Of a DNA stretch of 64,000 nucleotides, positions 10,845-21,798 are shown in pieces (position 1 is the first letter of the stretch; each line of letters opens with the position of its first letter). Source of the DNA: Schizosaccharomyces osmophilus (Eukaryota; Ascomycota; Schizosaccharomycetes; Schizosaccharomycetales; Schizosaccharomycetaceae); the NCBI RefSeq assembly GCF_027921745.1, contig NC_079238.1, positions 3,038,001 through 3,102,000 of the forward strand, given 5' to 3'. Position numbers and translations under genes: made by a program. The notes below the pieces were generated by a model. That model had not been told where the DNA came from. It worked only from the letters and a program-made list of their open reading frames with translations, and did not search any database.

Positions 10845-12133
10845 CTAATTGTCGGGATAAAGTCCTGCAGCTATAGAATCTTCAGAAGAAGCTGATCCCT
10901 CTTTTTGAAAAGTTTGAGAACCGTCTTCTGGTTCTTTTTGTTCATGGCCTGAATTTTCGTTTGATGGATTCTCACTGGAAAGGTTTTGTTCACTGTGGGT
11001 TGAAGCAACTGAAGGAGGTAGAGGAGAAAAGGTTGGTTCGACGGGATGGAGATCAGCTGAATAAGGAGCATGATCAATAGGAGGAGAATAAGAGTCTACT
11101 TCAGGAGAGTATGCATCATCACTGTTGTAACTAGGATCTGTTGAGGTATTAGCGTCTACGGGGGTTTGTTTGATGGAAGGGCTTTTTCCTTCGATGACCG
11201 TAAGTATGTCTGTCAATTCCGAAATGTTCGCTTCCTCTCCTTGTACGTGTTGTCTTTGATTGTCCAACAAAGTCTCTAAAGAGGATATTAAAGCCAGACG
11301 AGATTCCACGCTAAGACGGTGTGTTCTTTCGCAGGACGATACGGCATTCACAAGTTGAGCTTTAAATTTTTCATTTAACTCTGGATCATCGGATGGTTTT
11401 TCTCTATACGACTTGTACAAGACGTCAACAGCGCTTTTCGTTGTTGCTGAAGATTTTGCATGAATAGATGCTTCTACGAAACGTCTAGAAAGAGACAACT
11501 AAAAAACAGAAAAGTCAGAAGTTTCCCAGTTTGTGAAGAAGTGAATGAAAATGCTTACCCATTCCGGTTGATCGACAGCTGAAGGTTGACCAAGACGATT
11601 GTAATCGGCTTCCATAAATTTATTCTGAAGATCTGATAAAATTTTTTTTGAGAATATAGCTCGTTGGCACCAAACGTCGTATACGTATTTAATCTTTGTT
11701 TTTATGGTAGAAGGTACACTGGCATATGCTTGTGAAACAGCTTCTACGACGAACTAATTCACCAAAGACAATGTTAGCTAAATAAAGCTTTATTTTGCCA
11801 GCAACGGGCTTTCCTTTGCTAGGAACACGTACAGGTGCAACAGCGTCAATTAAATCAGTGATTTTTTTCACACGAGACTGTTGGACGACTTCATTAATTA
11901 AATATAACAGAAGTAACTTTTTATTAGAGGGAGCTAATTATGTTAATGAACTAAATTTGACCGTGATGTTTTCATAGTTGCAAACCTTCGCGCAGTGAAT
12001 CCAGCCAAAGTTGAATAATTTCATTCGCGTATCGTTTGTGATAGATAACCCAATGTGCAATCCCAGTTATGCTTTCTTGGGTCTCATTTAAGGTCACCAA
12101 CTTCGCCGAAACAATTTCTGGAGTAAGTGCCAT
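10845..12133 (-). CDS. rhn1: Rhn1, RNA polymerase II CTD-interacting termination factor (Rtt103 homologue)
   Basis: complement(join(10845..11498,11559..11753,11833..11933,11986..12133)), 365 aa. Exons 1-3 encode a CTD-interacting domain: MALTPEIVSAKL, ITGIAHWVIYHKRYANEIIQLW, LLLYLINEVVQQSR, YVYDVWCQRAIFSKKI. Exon 4 adds a helical coiled coil (about residues 170-240) and a disordered tail with repeated YSP-like motifs. Rtt103/Rhn1 proteins bind Ser2-phosphorylated CTD and assist 3' processing and termination; S. pombe Rhn1 also takes part in meiotic mRNA elimination. The first intron has an atypical GTTTGC donor, the others GTACGT and GTAAGC. The join lengths (148, 101, 195, 654) keep the frame. 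Confidence 0.9.
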
Positions 12134-12562
12134 TCTAGCTTGTGGTGGAAAAATCGTAGCTAAAGTCAAAATGGGATGCAGTCATCATGGAAGAAGAAAG
12201 GAGCATAGGAAAAATGACAGACATGAAGAGTGCAATTCTATAAATCTATATTTACATGATATCGTTTCTTTCCTTTGAATCAAAATAAACGTGCGACGCA
12301 ACATTGCAATATGCATCTGTCGACTGTGAAAACAAGCTCATGTACATGTCGCTTTCACTATATGGAAAAAATGTTACATTACTATTCTTTCTATAACCGA
12401 TCAAACAATGGCTTCTATAATCTTTTTCGCATGGGCTATTATTTACTAATGAAACTCAAGGAGGCCTTTGGCAGGATATTTCATGCTTAATAATATAAGC
12501 ATTTGTAGACATGTAGGACTGAATATTCGTGTGCGTAGGCTCTATAAAGTAGTTGATTCTTC
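12134..12562. other. Intergenic upstream of rhn1
   Basis: No coding frame with recognisable features. A 71-codon plus-strand frame at 12275-12490 has no family signature and looks like chance. Confidence 0.35.
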
Positions 12563-12877
12563 CTATTTAAGGACTAGTAGCGCTGCTGTTTGCTGTTCAT
12601 AGTGCCCAAAAGATTGCATCAAACCATATGTCTGCTCCAAGAGTGTTTGGTACACACCTTCAGCACCCAAATCAGAAATGATTCCTGAGAATATTGGTAG
12701 CTGAACAAAGCAATTTAAATCCTCTACAGAACCTTTATTTACCTTAGTTTCCTGAAATACTAAACAAGGCTGAAATTTCAATTACTGAAACTTTCGTAGT
12801 AACGAGGATAATACGAACCAAAGTTAGAAACTGAACTGTTTACAAAAGAAAGAAAAACTATTCCCAAAAGAAAACAT
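12563..12877 (-). CDS. Possible small spliced gene, unknown protein
   Basis: The open stretch (stop at 12563, open up to about 12780) reads as a real protein: PIFSGIISDLGAEGVYQT then LLEQTYGLMQSFGHYEQQTA and a short end, strongly helical and with ordinary composition. It has no in-frame ATG before the middle, so an upstream exon is needed. One consistent model is complement(join(12563..12759,12844..12877)), 76 aa, starting MFSFGNSFS, with donor GTAAAC, branch CTAAC and acceptor TTTAG. A further in-frame intron (GTAAAT to TTCAG, 42 nt) is possible. I do not recognise the family. It could instead be transcribed but non-coding. Confidence 0.28.
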
Positions 12878-13047
12878 AATACATTATCGGTAGATATTTA
12901 TGAGTGCATTGATGTATTTAACTATTGGTAAACCCGTAATACAGTACTGCACAACAGTTCACTCCCAACTTCAGACCATACCTACCACCGTGCCCTTAGT
13001 ACTCTTCCCAAGTGTGCTTGCCTTCAGGTTCATAAAAATTATCAAAA

Positions 13048-15873
13048 ATGTCTTGTTGGACGCTTGTTCAGCAAGATTCTTTCTTAGAGACTCCCTCTAG
13101 TGATCAGTTAAAGACAGCCTTGGAGTCCAAAAATGACTACGTTAAAATCAGTGCAATGAAAACAATTCTACGAATAATCATTAATGGAGATCCTTTATCT
13201 TCTATCCTAATGCATGTTATTCGTTTTGTGATGCCTTCGAGGAGTAAAGAACTCAAAAAGCTTCTATACTATTATTGGGAAATATGTCCAAAATACAACA
13301 ATGATGGTACCATGAAACAAGAAATGATCTTGGCTTGTAACTCCTTTCGCAATGACCTCCAGCATCCAAATGAGTATATTCGTGGAGCTACTTTGCGGTT
13401 TCTTTGTAAGCTTAAAGAACCGGAACTTTTGGAACCTCTTATACCTACCGTTCGTCAATGCTTGGAACATCGCCATGCCTATGTCCGTAAAAATGCAATT
13501 ATGAGTGTGTTTAGTATCTACCAGACCTCGTCTCACTTAATTCCTGACGCTGCATCTCTAATTGAAGATGTACTGGTAGTTGAAACCGAAGGAACCTGCA
13601 AGCGCAACGCTTTGATTGTTTTGTGTACCATTGATCCTGAGCATGCTGCAAGCTGGTTAACGAATAATTTTGATAATCTTATTTCCCTCAACGCCTCTTC
13701 TCTCTTAATTGTTATTGAGTTTATTCGAAAGATCGTCATTGTCAACTCACCCGACAAAACTAAATATTTCTCACTTCTATTAGAGCTCTTGCACGTAAAT
13801 TCCAGCAGCGTCGTTTTTGAAGCTTCTACTTCTTTAATGAACATGACGACAAACATTCAAATCATCAAAACTGCTGCCTCTCGACTTTTGGATCTTGCTA
13901 CCCGCGAAGCCGACAACAATGCTAAACTTATTATGCTTGACAGAATCGCTGATCTCGTTCAGCATGAAAAGTCTGGACTAGATGATATCGTTACCGACGT
14001 TCTTCCATTCCTGGCTAATACTGATTTCGATGTTTGCGAGAAAGCCATTTCCATTCTTCTGGGTTTGGTTACCAGTAGAAATGTTGATGATATCCTCGAG
14101 CACCTTCAAAAGGAGTTGTCCAAATCCAACGGTGAATCCGAAAATGATGATGCTCGTCGCCGCGCTCTTACAGAAGCTATCCACCATTGTGCAATTATTT
14201 TCCCTCAAACAGCTGCCACTGCAATTCAATATCTTTTAAGTCACATTTCTGATTTTCAGAGTAAATCCGCTTCAAGCGTTTTGTCTTTTGTGAAAGAAGT
14301 TATGGAAAAGTTCCCCGAACTCCGTTCCGCAAACCTTACCAAACTTTTACTTTCTTTGAAGGAGTTTCGTGCAGGAAAGATTTTCCGCGGTGTTGTTTGG
14401 ATTGCTGGTGAGTATTGCCTAACTGAAGCTGATATAAGGACTGCTTGGAAGAGCATTCGAGCAAGCATTGGTGAAATTCCTATTTTAGCTTCGGAAGAGC
14501 AACTTTTAAACGATGTTTCAGACCGCCAAGAACAAGAGTTGCTTGTTGATGTTCAAGCGGCACCCTCCTCAAGTCGTAAAATCCTTGCAGATGGAACCTA
14601 CGCTACTGAAAGTGCTGTAACAAGCGAGTCACTTAACGCTGCTAAACTCGAAGCCGTGAGAGCATCTAAAAAGCCTCCCTTGAGAACTCAGATTTTGGGC
14701 GGTGATTACTATCTGGCGACAGTATTAGCTTCTGCTCTTACAAAGCTTGTAATGCGCTACCACCAAATTTCTGATGATCGTGAGAGATTAAATGCTCTTC
14801 GCGCTGAAGCAACCTTAATTATGACATCCATTATCCGCGTCGGACAGTCGAAGTTTGTCAAATACACAATTGATGATGATTCTGTTGAGCGTATATTAAG
14901 TTGCATTAAGGTCCTTTATTCCTTTGAAGAATTTCTACCTCTGCAAAAGGTTTTCCTTGAAGATACAAAGAGTGCATTTTCTCACATTGTTGTAGAGAAT
15001 GAAAAACGCCAAAAGGCCGAAGCGTCTCTCGCCAATGAACGTAACGCTATGCAGCCTGATGATACCCTCAGGATTCGACAACTCAGCAGAGCGATTGAGG
15101 AGAAAGCCGAAGCCTCTTTTGAGGCTGATGTGGTTCAAGCAGCAAGCGACGGCATTGTTGTGGAAGATTTGTCCTCCAAGTTGGATCATGTTGTGTCCTT
15201 AACTGGATATACTGACCCGGTATACGTTGAGGCATACGTGAAGATTCAGCAATTTGATATTATTTTGGATATTCTTATAGTCAATCGTACCGACAGTACT
15301 TTGCAGAATCTTTGCTTAGAACTGGCCACCTTAGGTGAGCTAAAAATCGTCGAACGACCATCTCCGCTAAATTTGGCACCGAGAGCATTTAATTCTGTTC
15401 AGGCCACTATAAAGGTTTCCTCTACTGATTCTGGTGTAATCTTTGGTGCTGTTTCTTTTGGTGGTAAAGCGTCCGAAGAAGATCATGTGGTTAATTTGAG
15501 CAGTATATCTCTGAATTTGATGGATTATATCAAGCCCGCCGCTTGTCCTGAATCCAAGTTCCGCAGCATGTGGACTGAATTTGAATGGGAGAACAAGGTT
15601 GATATCTCGTCCAATGAAAATATAAACTTAATGGAATTTTTGCATAAACTAATGAAGAAGACGAATATGAATTGCCTTACTCCTGACGCCAGCCTACGGG
15701 GAGACTGTGGTTTCTTGAGCGCCAATTTGTATGCCCGCAGTATTTTTGGCGAGGACGCACTAATGAGTTTGAGTGTTGAAAAGTCTACAGACGGACCTAT
15801 ATCTGGCCATGTTCGAATTCGCTCAAAGACCCAAGGAATCGCTCTAACATTAGGGTCTTTAGTTGCTGCTTAA
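13048..15873 (+). CDS. sec26: Beta-COP, coatomer subunit
   Basis: A 941-aa single-exon protein, the family's usual length. Beta-COP is part of the COPI F-subcomplex that coats Golgi-to-ER vesicles. Start MSCWTLVQQDSFLETPSS is typical. Residues 1 to about 520 form the HEAT/adaptin-like solenoid (NEYIRGATLRFLCKL, HAYVRKNAIMSVFSIY), followed by a linker with charged helices (about 650-690) and the C-terminal appendage (about 700-941), ending LTLGSLVAA. Nothing is missing. It is divergent from the possible small gene to the left. Confidence 0.97.
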   Translation: MSCWTLVQQDSFLETPSSDQLKTALESKNDYVKISAMKTILRIIINGDPLSSILMHVIRFVMPSRSKELKKLLYYYWEICPKYNNDGTMKQEMILACNSFRNDLQHPNEYIRGATLRFLCKLKEPELLEPLIPTVRQCLEHRHAYVRKNAIMSVFSIYQTSSHLIPDAASLIEDVLVVETEGTCKRNALIVLCTIDPEHAASWLTNNFDNLISLNASSLLIVIEFIRKIVIVNSPDKTKYFSLLLELLHVNSSSVVFEASTSLMNMTTNIQIIKTAASRLLDLATREADNNAKLIMLDRIADLVQHEKSGLDDIVTDVLPFLANTDFDVCEKAISILLGLVTSRNVDDILEHLQKELSKSNGESENDDARRRALTEAIHHCAIIFPQTAATAIQYLLSHISDFQSKSASSVLSFVKEVMEKFPELRSANLTKLLLSLKEFRAGKIFRGVVWIAGEYCLTEADIRTAWKSIRASIGEIPILASEEQLLNDVSDRQEQELLVDVQAAPSSSRKILADGTYATESAVTSESLNAAKLEAVRASKKPPLRTQILGGDYYLATVLASALTKLVMRYHQISDDRERLNALRAEATLIMTSIIRVGQSKFVKYTIDDDSVERILSCIKVLYSFEEFLPLQKVFLEDTKSAFSHIVVENEKRQKAEASLANERNAMQPDDTLRIRQLSRAIEEKAEASFEADVVQAASDGIVVEDLSSKLDHVVSLTGYTDPVYVEAYVKIQQFDIILDILIVNRTDSTLQNLCLELATLGELKIVERPSPLNLAPRAFNSVQATIKVSSTDSGVIFGAVSFGGKASEEDHVVNLSSISLNLMDYIKPAACPESKFRSMWTEFEWENKVDISSNENINLMEFLHKLMKKTNMNCLTPDASLRGDCGFLSANLYARSIFGEDALMSLSVEKSTDGPISGHVRIRSKTQGIALTLGSLVAA

Positions 15874-16447
15874 ACTATGACTTTCAAGACCACTTACACT
15901 TTACGAGAAATACTCAATCTCACACTGATTACATTGATAGATAAAAGGCGTTTCTCGATAATCCACACTCATCTTTTGTTTTATGATCTGGAATACTAAA
16001 CACAAATGTCGTTTAAAAGAGTATACTAAATTTCGTTTTCCAACCCTTTTCCTTATTTTTATCGATTTTTAAATAAAATTTTGCCAATAGAATGATTACT
16101 ATTTGCACAGATGGATTCAATGATATTCCTTATAATATGCAACAGGATAGTTTTACGCTTGGATAAAAGAAACCACAAGCTTTCAACAACAGAATCTTAT
16201 TATATAAACTAGTTAGTTATGTGTGTCCTAATTAACGAAGAATACGTTGACAGTAGATACAAGCCGCATCAAGAAGTAGTAGTATTGTTAGTATAGTCTA
16301 ATTCATAATTTAGATGTATGCTAACGATGTGTAGTGCTTTACGTTAACGGAACTGATTTGTTACTTCGGCCGCTACTTGACGTGGTAAACGTAAGACTGA
16401 AACTTGTCGTTAACCTATCTTTTTGTTAGGCTGAAGTTGCAGTTTAT
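15874..16447. other. Intergenic sec26-myo1
   Basis: A 574-bp AT-rich spacer between tandem plus-strand genes. No gene or clear motif recognised. Confidence 0.4.
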
Positions 16448-19400
16448 ATGGTATGGGTGATAAATTTATAAATTTTTATTTTCTAATTCTTGTAGGCCAT
16501 TATAAAGAGAGTGAACCGCTCGAAAGTTGCGGACGCTAAGGCCCCAGACAGTACTGGACAAGCCAATGGCGTCCGCAAAGCTGTGTTTCAAGGCAACCGC
16601 AAGAAAACAGTTGGCGTGGATGATTTGACTTTGCTTTCCAAGATTTCGGAAGATGAAATTAATAAAAACTTAGAACTTCGTTTCCGTAATGGCGAAATCT
16701 ATACATATATTGGACATGTATTGATTTCAGTCAACCCTTTTCGTGATTTGGGTATTTATACTATGGATGTTCTAAAGTCTTATCAAGGAAAAAACAGACT
16801 TGAGACATCTCCTCATGTATATGCAATTGCCGAAAATGCCTACTATCAAATGAAGTCGTATCACGAAAATCAATGTATTATTATTTCTGGTGAATCCGGT
16901 GCTGGTAAAACTGAAGCTGCTAAGCAAATTATGCAATACATAACTCATGTTTCAAAGTCTGTTGGTACAGAAATAGAAAAGGTTTCTAAAATCATATTGG
17001 CGACCAACCCTCTACTCGAAAGCTTTGGCTGTGCTAAAACTCTTCGCAATAATAATTCCTCCCGTCATGGAAAATATCTAGAGATGATTTTCAACCCCTC
17101 AGGCGCTCCAATTGGTGCTAAAATTACGAACTATCTTTTGGAAAAAAATCGTATTGTTCATCAAGTTCGAAATGAGAGAAATTTCCATATTTTCTATCAA
17201 TTTACAAAGAGTGCTCCTCAGAAATATCGTGATGCGTATGGTATCCAAGGTCCCGAAAGCTATCTTTATACTTCGGCAAGTCAATGTTTCTCTGTTGACG
17301 GTATATCTGACGATAGAGACTTCCAGGGCACTATAAATGCTATGCAAGTCATTGGTATTACAGAAGCTGAACAGGACGAAATTTTTAAGGTGATTGCAAT
17401 TATTTTATGGCTTGGTAATATCCAGTTTCAAGAGGGTCCTGACGGTGGCAGTGTCATTACAGACAAAAGTATTTCAGAATTTTTAGGATACTTAATAGGT
17501 GTTTCTGCCCCTTTAATCGAGAAAGCTTTGACTATCAGGATTATGCAAACACAACATGGTTCCCGAAGAGGATCTGTTTATGAGGTTCCTCTCAATCCAA
17601 CCCAAGCATTAGCTGTCCGGGATGCTTTGGCTATGGCTCTCTACAACTGCCTTTTTGATTGGATAGTTGAGCGTGTAAACAGAGCATTAGTTACTTCGGA
17701 TCGATCCGCGAACACTTCAATTGGTATTCTTGATATTTACGGGTTTGAGATTTTCGAGAACAATTCTTTCGAACAACTTTGTATTAATTATGTCAATGAA
17801 AAGCTACAGCAAATTTTTATTGAACTTACCCTCAAAACCGAACAAGAAGAATACGTTCGTGAACAGATTGAATGGACTCCTATTAAGTATTTTAACAACA
17901 AAGTTGTGTGTGATTTAATTGAATCTAAGAGACCTCCTGGCCTTTTCGCTGCCATGAACGATGCTATCGCTACTGCGCATGCTGATTCGGCTGCTGCTGA
18001 TAATGCTTTTGCTCAACGCTTAAACTTCCTTTCGAGCAACCCTCACTTTGAACCAAGACAAACCCAATTTATTGTTAAGCACTATGCCGGTGATGTTACT
18101 TATGATACAATGGGTATGACTGACAAGAACAAAGATCAATTGGCTACTGATATTTTAAACGTTGTACACTCGTCGAGTAACAACTTTTTGAAGTCTATTT
18201 TCCCTGCCCCTCAAGAAACGAGTGCCAGACGCCGACCTCCTACGGCCGGTGATCGCATTAAAGCTTCTGCGAATGACCTGGTCGATACTTTGATGAAATG
18301 TCAACCATCTTATATTCGTACGATCAAACCGAATCAAACGAAGTCACCCCAGGACTATGATACTCGTATAGTGTTACATCAAGTCAAGTATCTTGGTCTT
18401 CAGGAGAATATTCGTATTCGACGTGCTGGTTTCGCTTATCGTCAAGCGTTTGATACATTTGCCCAACGCTTTTCTGTTTTGAGCGGTAAAACGAGTTATG
18501 CTGGCGAATACACTTGGCAAGGTGATGACAAAACTGCTTGCGAACAAATTTTGAAGGATACTAATATCCCCCCTACTGAATATCAGATGGGTACTAGTAA
18601 AGTGTTTGTAAAAAATCCTGAAACGCTTTTTGCTTTGGAGGACATGCGCGATAAATTTTGGGATAGTATGGCCGTAAGAATTCAACGGGCTTGGCGTGCT
18701 TACGTTAGAAGAAGGTCAGAAGCTGCTTCCTCTATACAGAAGCTATGGAATCGTAATAAAGTGAATGTTGAGCTTCAACGCGTTCGTGATGAAGGCTCAA
18801 AGCATTTACAAGGCAAGAAGGAGCGAAGAAGATATAGTATGTTAGGCTCTCGAAAGTTCTATGGTGATTACTTATCAGCCTCCAAGCCTAATGGTACTTT
18901 ATGGAGTACTTGCGGCTTAAGTTCTAGTGATAGTGTGATTTTCTCCATGCGTTGCGAAGTACTCGTTCACAAATTAGGCCGTTCTTCTAAACCCTCTCCT
19001 CGCCAGCTTGTTTTAACGAAGAAGGCCCTATATCTGGTTATTACTAAAATTGTTGATCATCAACTTACTCAGCAGGTTGAAAAGAAATTTTCTGTTTCTT
19101 CTATCGATTCGGTCAATTTGACAAGCCTACAGGATGATTGGGTTGCTGTACGAAGCAAATCTAGTCCAGATGGTGATATGTTTTTGCGTTGCTTTTTCAA
19201 AACTGAACTGGTTACAGTTCTTCGTAAAATAAATCGCCAAATTAAAGTTATTGTGGCCCCAACTATTGAATATTGTCGTAAACAAGGAAAGACTTTAATT
19301 GTTAAATCACAGAAGGAGGAAACAGCAAATGATTACGATTATTATAAGAGTAGCACTATCCGTGTTGGGACTGGTTTACCTCCTAATAGTGTCAGCAAAC

Positions 19401-20080
19401 CGTTCCCTCGTCTTGCTACCGGTGTTTCTCCAGCCGTGAGACAGCCTCCTGCACAGGCAACTGCAAAACCAGCACCCGTCAAGAGAGCTGCTCAACCAAG
19501 ACAGCAACCTCTACCTCAGCCTGTCAAGCAAAATAAGCCGCCCGCGCCAGTCTCTCAGGCGAAGACTACTCAACCATCTCCTCCCGCAGCCCCCAGTTTG
19601 TATGAAATTAACCAAACCACCCAAATATTTCCTGCGGAACAATCATCCTCTCCTTCGTCTGCTCCCCAGCCTATTGAATCTCCTGCCGCTACTAAGCCAA
19701 CTGCCTTTGCGACACCCAGTCAAGCTCCTCGTGCTCCTCCACCACCAGCTCCCCCTGCTGCTCCTCAAAAACCCTTATACATTGCTTTGTATGATTTTGC
19801 CGGTCGAAGTGCTAATGAAATGTCAATAAAGAAAGATGAGACACTTGAAATTGTACTTAAAGAGCCTAGTGGTTGGTGGCTTGCTGTCAAGAATGGATCA
19901 GAGGGATGGGTACCTGCAACATACGTAACTGAAAGCAAGGATAGTACAATGTCCGCCGAAACCCCAGTAAACAATGGTGATTCAAGTCCTGGTGTAAACA
20001 ACTTAGCCGGTTCACTCGCCGATGCACTTCGTATGCGTGCGTCTGCTGTCCGCGGTAGTGATGATGAAGAGGACTGGTAA
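16448..20080 (+). CDS. myo1: Myosin I heavy chain
   Basis: join(16448..16450,16496..20080), 1195 aa. Class I myosin of actin patches, driving endocytosis and activating Arp2/3. The first coding exon is the ATG alone, followed by a 45-nt intron (GTATGG, TTCTAAT, TGTAG); exon 2 then reads AIIKRVNRSK as in the S. pombe protein. Motor domain about 40-715 with P-loop GESGAGKT (133-140), switch II DIYGFE and the TEDS-rule serine S361 in RRGSVYEV, the PAK phosphorylation site. IQ motifs follow (about 729-755), then the lipid-binding TH1 region, a Pro/Ala-rich stretch, SH3 (about 1093-1150, ALYDF) and an acidic tail DDEEDW for Arp2/3. Confidence 0.97.
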
Positions 20081-20385
20081 AGGCTTCCTATGTACATATA
20101 ATGATCTTTGAATTCTTGCAATTGAAAACAAATATCAGCCCTTTACTATCATTTTTATGTTTTAGATACTATAAAGTATTGCCATGTCAATTTATGAAAT
20201 AAATCGTTTTATTTTATTAGCGTACGTTGAGTAGAGAATTTTGAGCTAGCAAGCCAAGAACTAAAGCAGTTCTTAAAAAGTTTTCGCGTTTCGTTGTAAA
20301 TCCAATACATAATTGAAAGTATATGGGGGTATTTCATTATCGTGCTATGAACGTAATCAGACGTAAACCCTTTAATGGAGAACCA
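20081..20385. other. Convergent intergenic myo1/coq6
   Basis: A 305-bp gap between two 3' ends. AT-rich, with polyadenylation-like AATAAA around 20197. No gene seen. Confidence 0.4.
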
Positions 20386-21798
20386 TTAAATTCCTTTGGC
20401 AACCGTGGAAAGAATAGCTTGTTTTAGCTTAGAACTACGGTCGAAGAGTGACATGCCGAGAGAGCGTACGGTGCTGACAACACAATTATCCAAAGCATAT
20501 AGTTTATGAAACTTATCGGCGGTGCCAAGATAAACGTGATTCTTAAAGTACCGATTCTTAAAGTAAGGCTGAAGCGAGAACATACTACCAGGGTCTTGTC
20601 CGTGCTGGATAGCATAAGAAAGAGCGTTTGTTAAGGCTTCAGCATCTTGTATTCCAGTGTTCATTCCCTGTCCAGCAAGTGGATGAGTATTATGGGCAGC
20701 ATCGCCACACAGCGCAACATTTTCCTTTACATACTCGTCAACATGAGCCATACGTAGAGGAAATGATGCGCGTGAATTAGGAACGATTTCTGTAATTTGA
20801 GGAGGCGTGTCAAATGATAAAGAACGTCTCTTAGTTTCAATCCTCCAGTCTAGCTGCTTTTCTAAATTTTTTGGCTTACTAACGTCCATCTTAAAGAGAT
20901 AATCTAAATCAACCTGATCTAAGAGAAACGCAGCGTTCAAAAATTTGACAAATATAGGCTCTGGTAAGGCAAGCAACTTTTTTGCTAGTTCTGAATATAT
21001 AGACCAAACGAAAGTAGCATTGTCTCCGGGAAGAGGGAGGTATGCCAAAGGACCCGTAGGCAGAAAGCGCTGAAAAGCAACCGAAGGCAAATTATTTTGG
21101 GATACCCGTAAAGTTCCAACGACGCCGTGAGCAAGATATGCCCAACCAGGCATTTCTATTTTAGCGAATCGGCGGACTATAGAGTTTCTTCCATCGGCCC
21201 CAACCAGCAATCGTGTGCGAAGTACTCCATGAGTTGATGTGTGTATGCAAGGTGTGTTTGTGTGTTCATCTCTTGTTATTCCCTCAATATTGCAAGGGAC
21301 TAAGAAATCAAAATTGTCTTGATGGAGATCCTTTCTTTTTAGGATTGATCGTAATAAACCGTATTGTAAGTTTACATTTTCCGCCATGAAAGCCATCGGC
21401 TCAGTATCCTTTGTTTGATCAAATTGTATTTTTGAATTAGTTATCCCATCGTAAGCAACGATATGTTGAAAGGGATGTAATCTTTCTCTGCGCATCAGAT
21501 CCCAAGCTCCAATTCTTTCAAAGAATTTGCGACTGCGAGACATCACGGATACACAGCGATTCGAATATGAAGTGGGATTCCAATCCTGAATCTTCATAGT
21601 GTTCTGGTTGTCTAAAATAGCTACCTTTAATGACCGTGTATGAGGATTAGTTTGTAATCCCGCAGCTAAGGCCAGTCCGACGGGACCCGTTCCGACAATA
21701 GTAATATCGAAATCGCTTTTTCGTGTGTTCGTCTGGGAAGCAAACCCACGAATTACTTCGGGAGAAACTCGTAAAGCAGTACTAGACATTCGCATCAT
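20386..21798 (-). CDS. coq6: Coq6, ubiquinone biosynthesis FAD monooxygenase
   Basis: 470 aa from the ATG at 21798 (a second ATG follows directly). Mitochondrial flavin monooxygenase that adds the C5 hydroxyl of the ubiquinone ring. An amphipathic, Arg-containing leader (MMRMSSTALRVSPEVIRGF) fits mitochondrial import. FAD motifs are present: GTGPVGLALAAGL near residue 40, GADGRNS near 205, and ALCGDAAHNTHPLAGQG near 380. Length fits the family. The frame stays open a few codons upstream but has no earlier ATG. Confidence 0.95.
   Translation of the reverse strand: MMRMSSTALRVSPEVIRGFASQTNTRKSDFDITIVGTGPVGLALAAGLQTNPHTRSLKVAILDNQNTMKIQDWNPTSYSNRCVSVMSRSRKFFERIGAWDLMRRERLHPFQHIVAYDGITNSKIQFDQTKDTEPMAFMAENVNLQYGLLRSILKRKDLHQDNFDFLVPCNIEGITRDEHTNTPCIHTSTHGVLRTRLLVGADGRNSIVRRFAKIEMPGWAYLAHGVVGTLRVSQNNLPSVAFQRFLPTGPLAYLPLPGDNATFVWSIYSELAKKLLALPEPIFVKFLNAAFLLDQVDLDYLFKMDVSKPKNLEKQLDWRIETKRRSLSFDTPPQITEIVPNSRASFPLRMAHVDEYVKENVALCGDAAHNTHPLAGQGMNTGIQDAEALTNALSYAIQHGQDPGSMFSLQPYFKNRYFKNHVYLGTADKFHKLYALDNCVVSTVRSLGMSLFDRSSKLKQAILSTVAKGI

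Noticed and set aside
12275-12490. 71-codon plus-strand frame between rhn1 and sec26
   Set aside because: Cys/His/Tyr-rich random-looking translation, no domain; weaker than the minus-strand candidate next to it.
13031-13033. Minus-strand ATG (MNLKASTLGKSTKG) facing sec26
   Set aside because: It would place two divergent start codons 14 bp apart, leaving no room for the sec26 leader; no continuation recognised.
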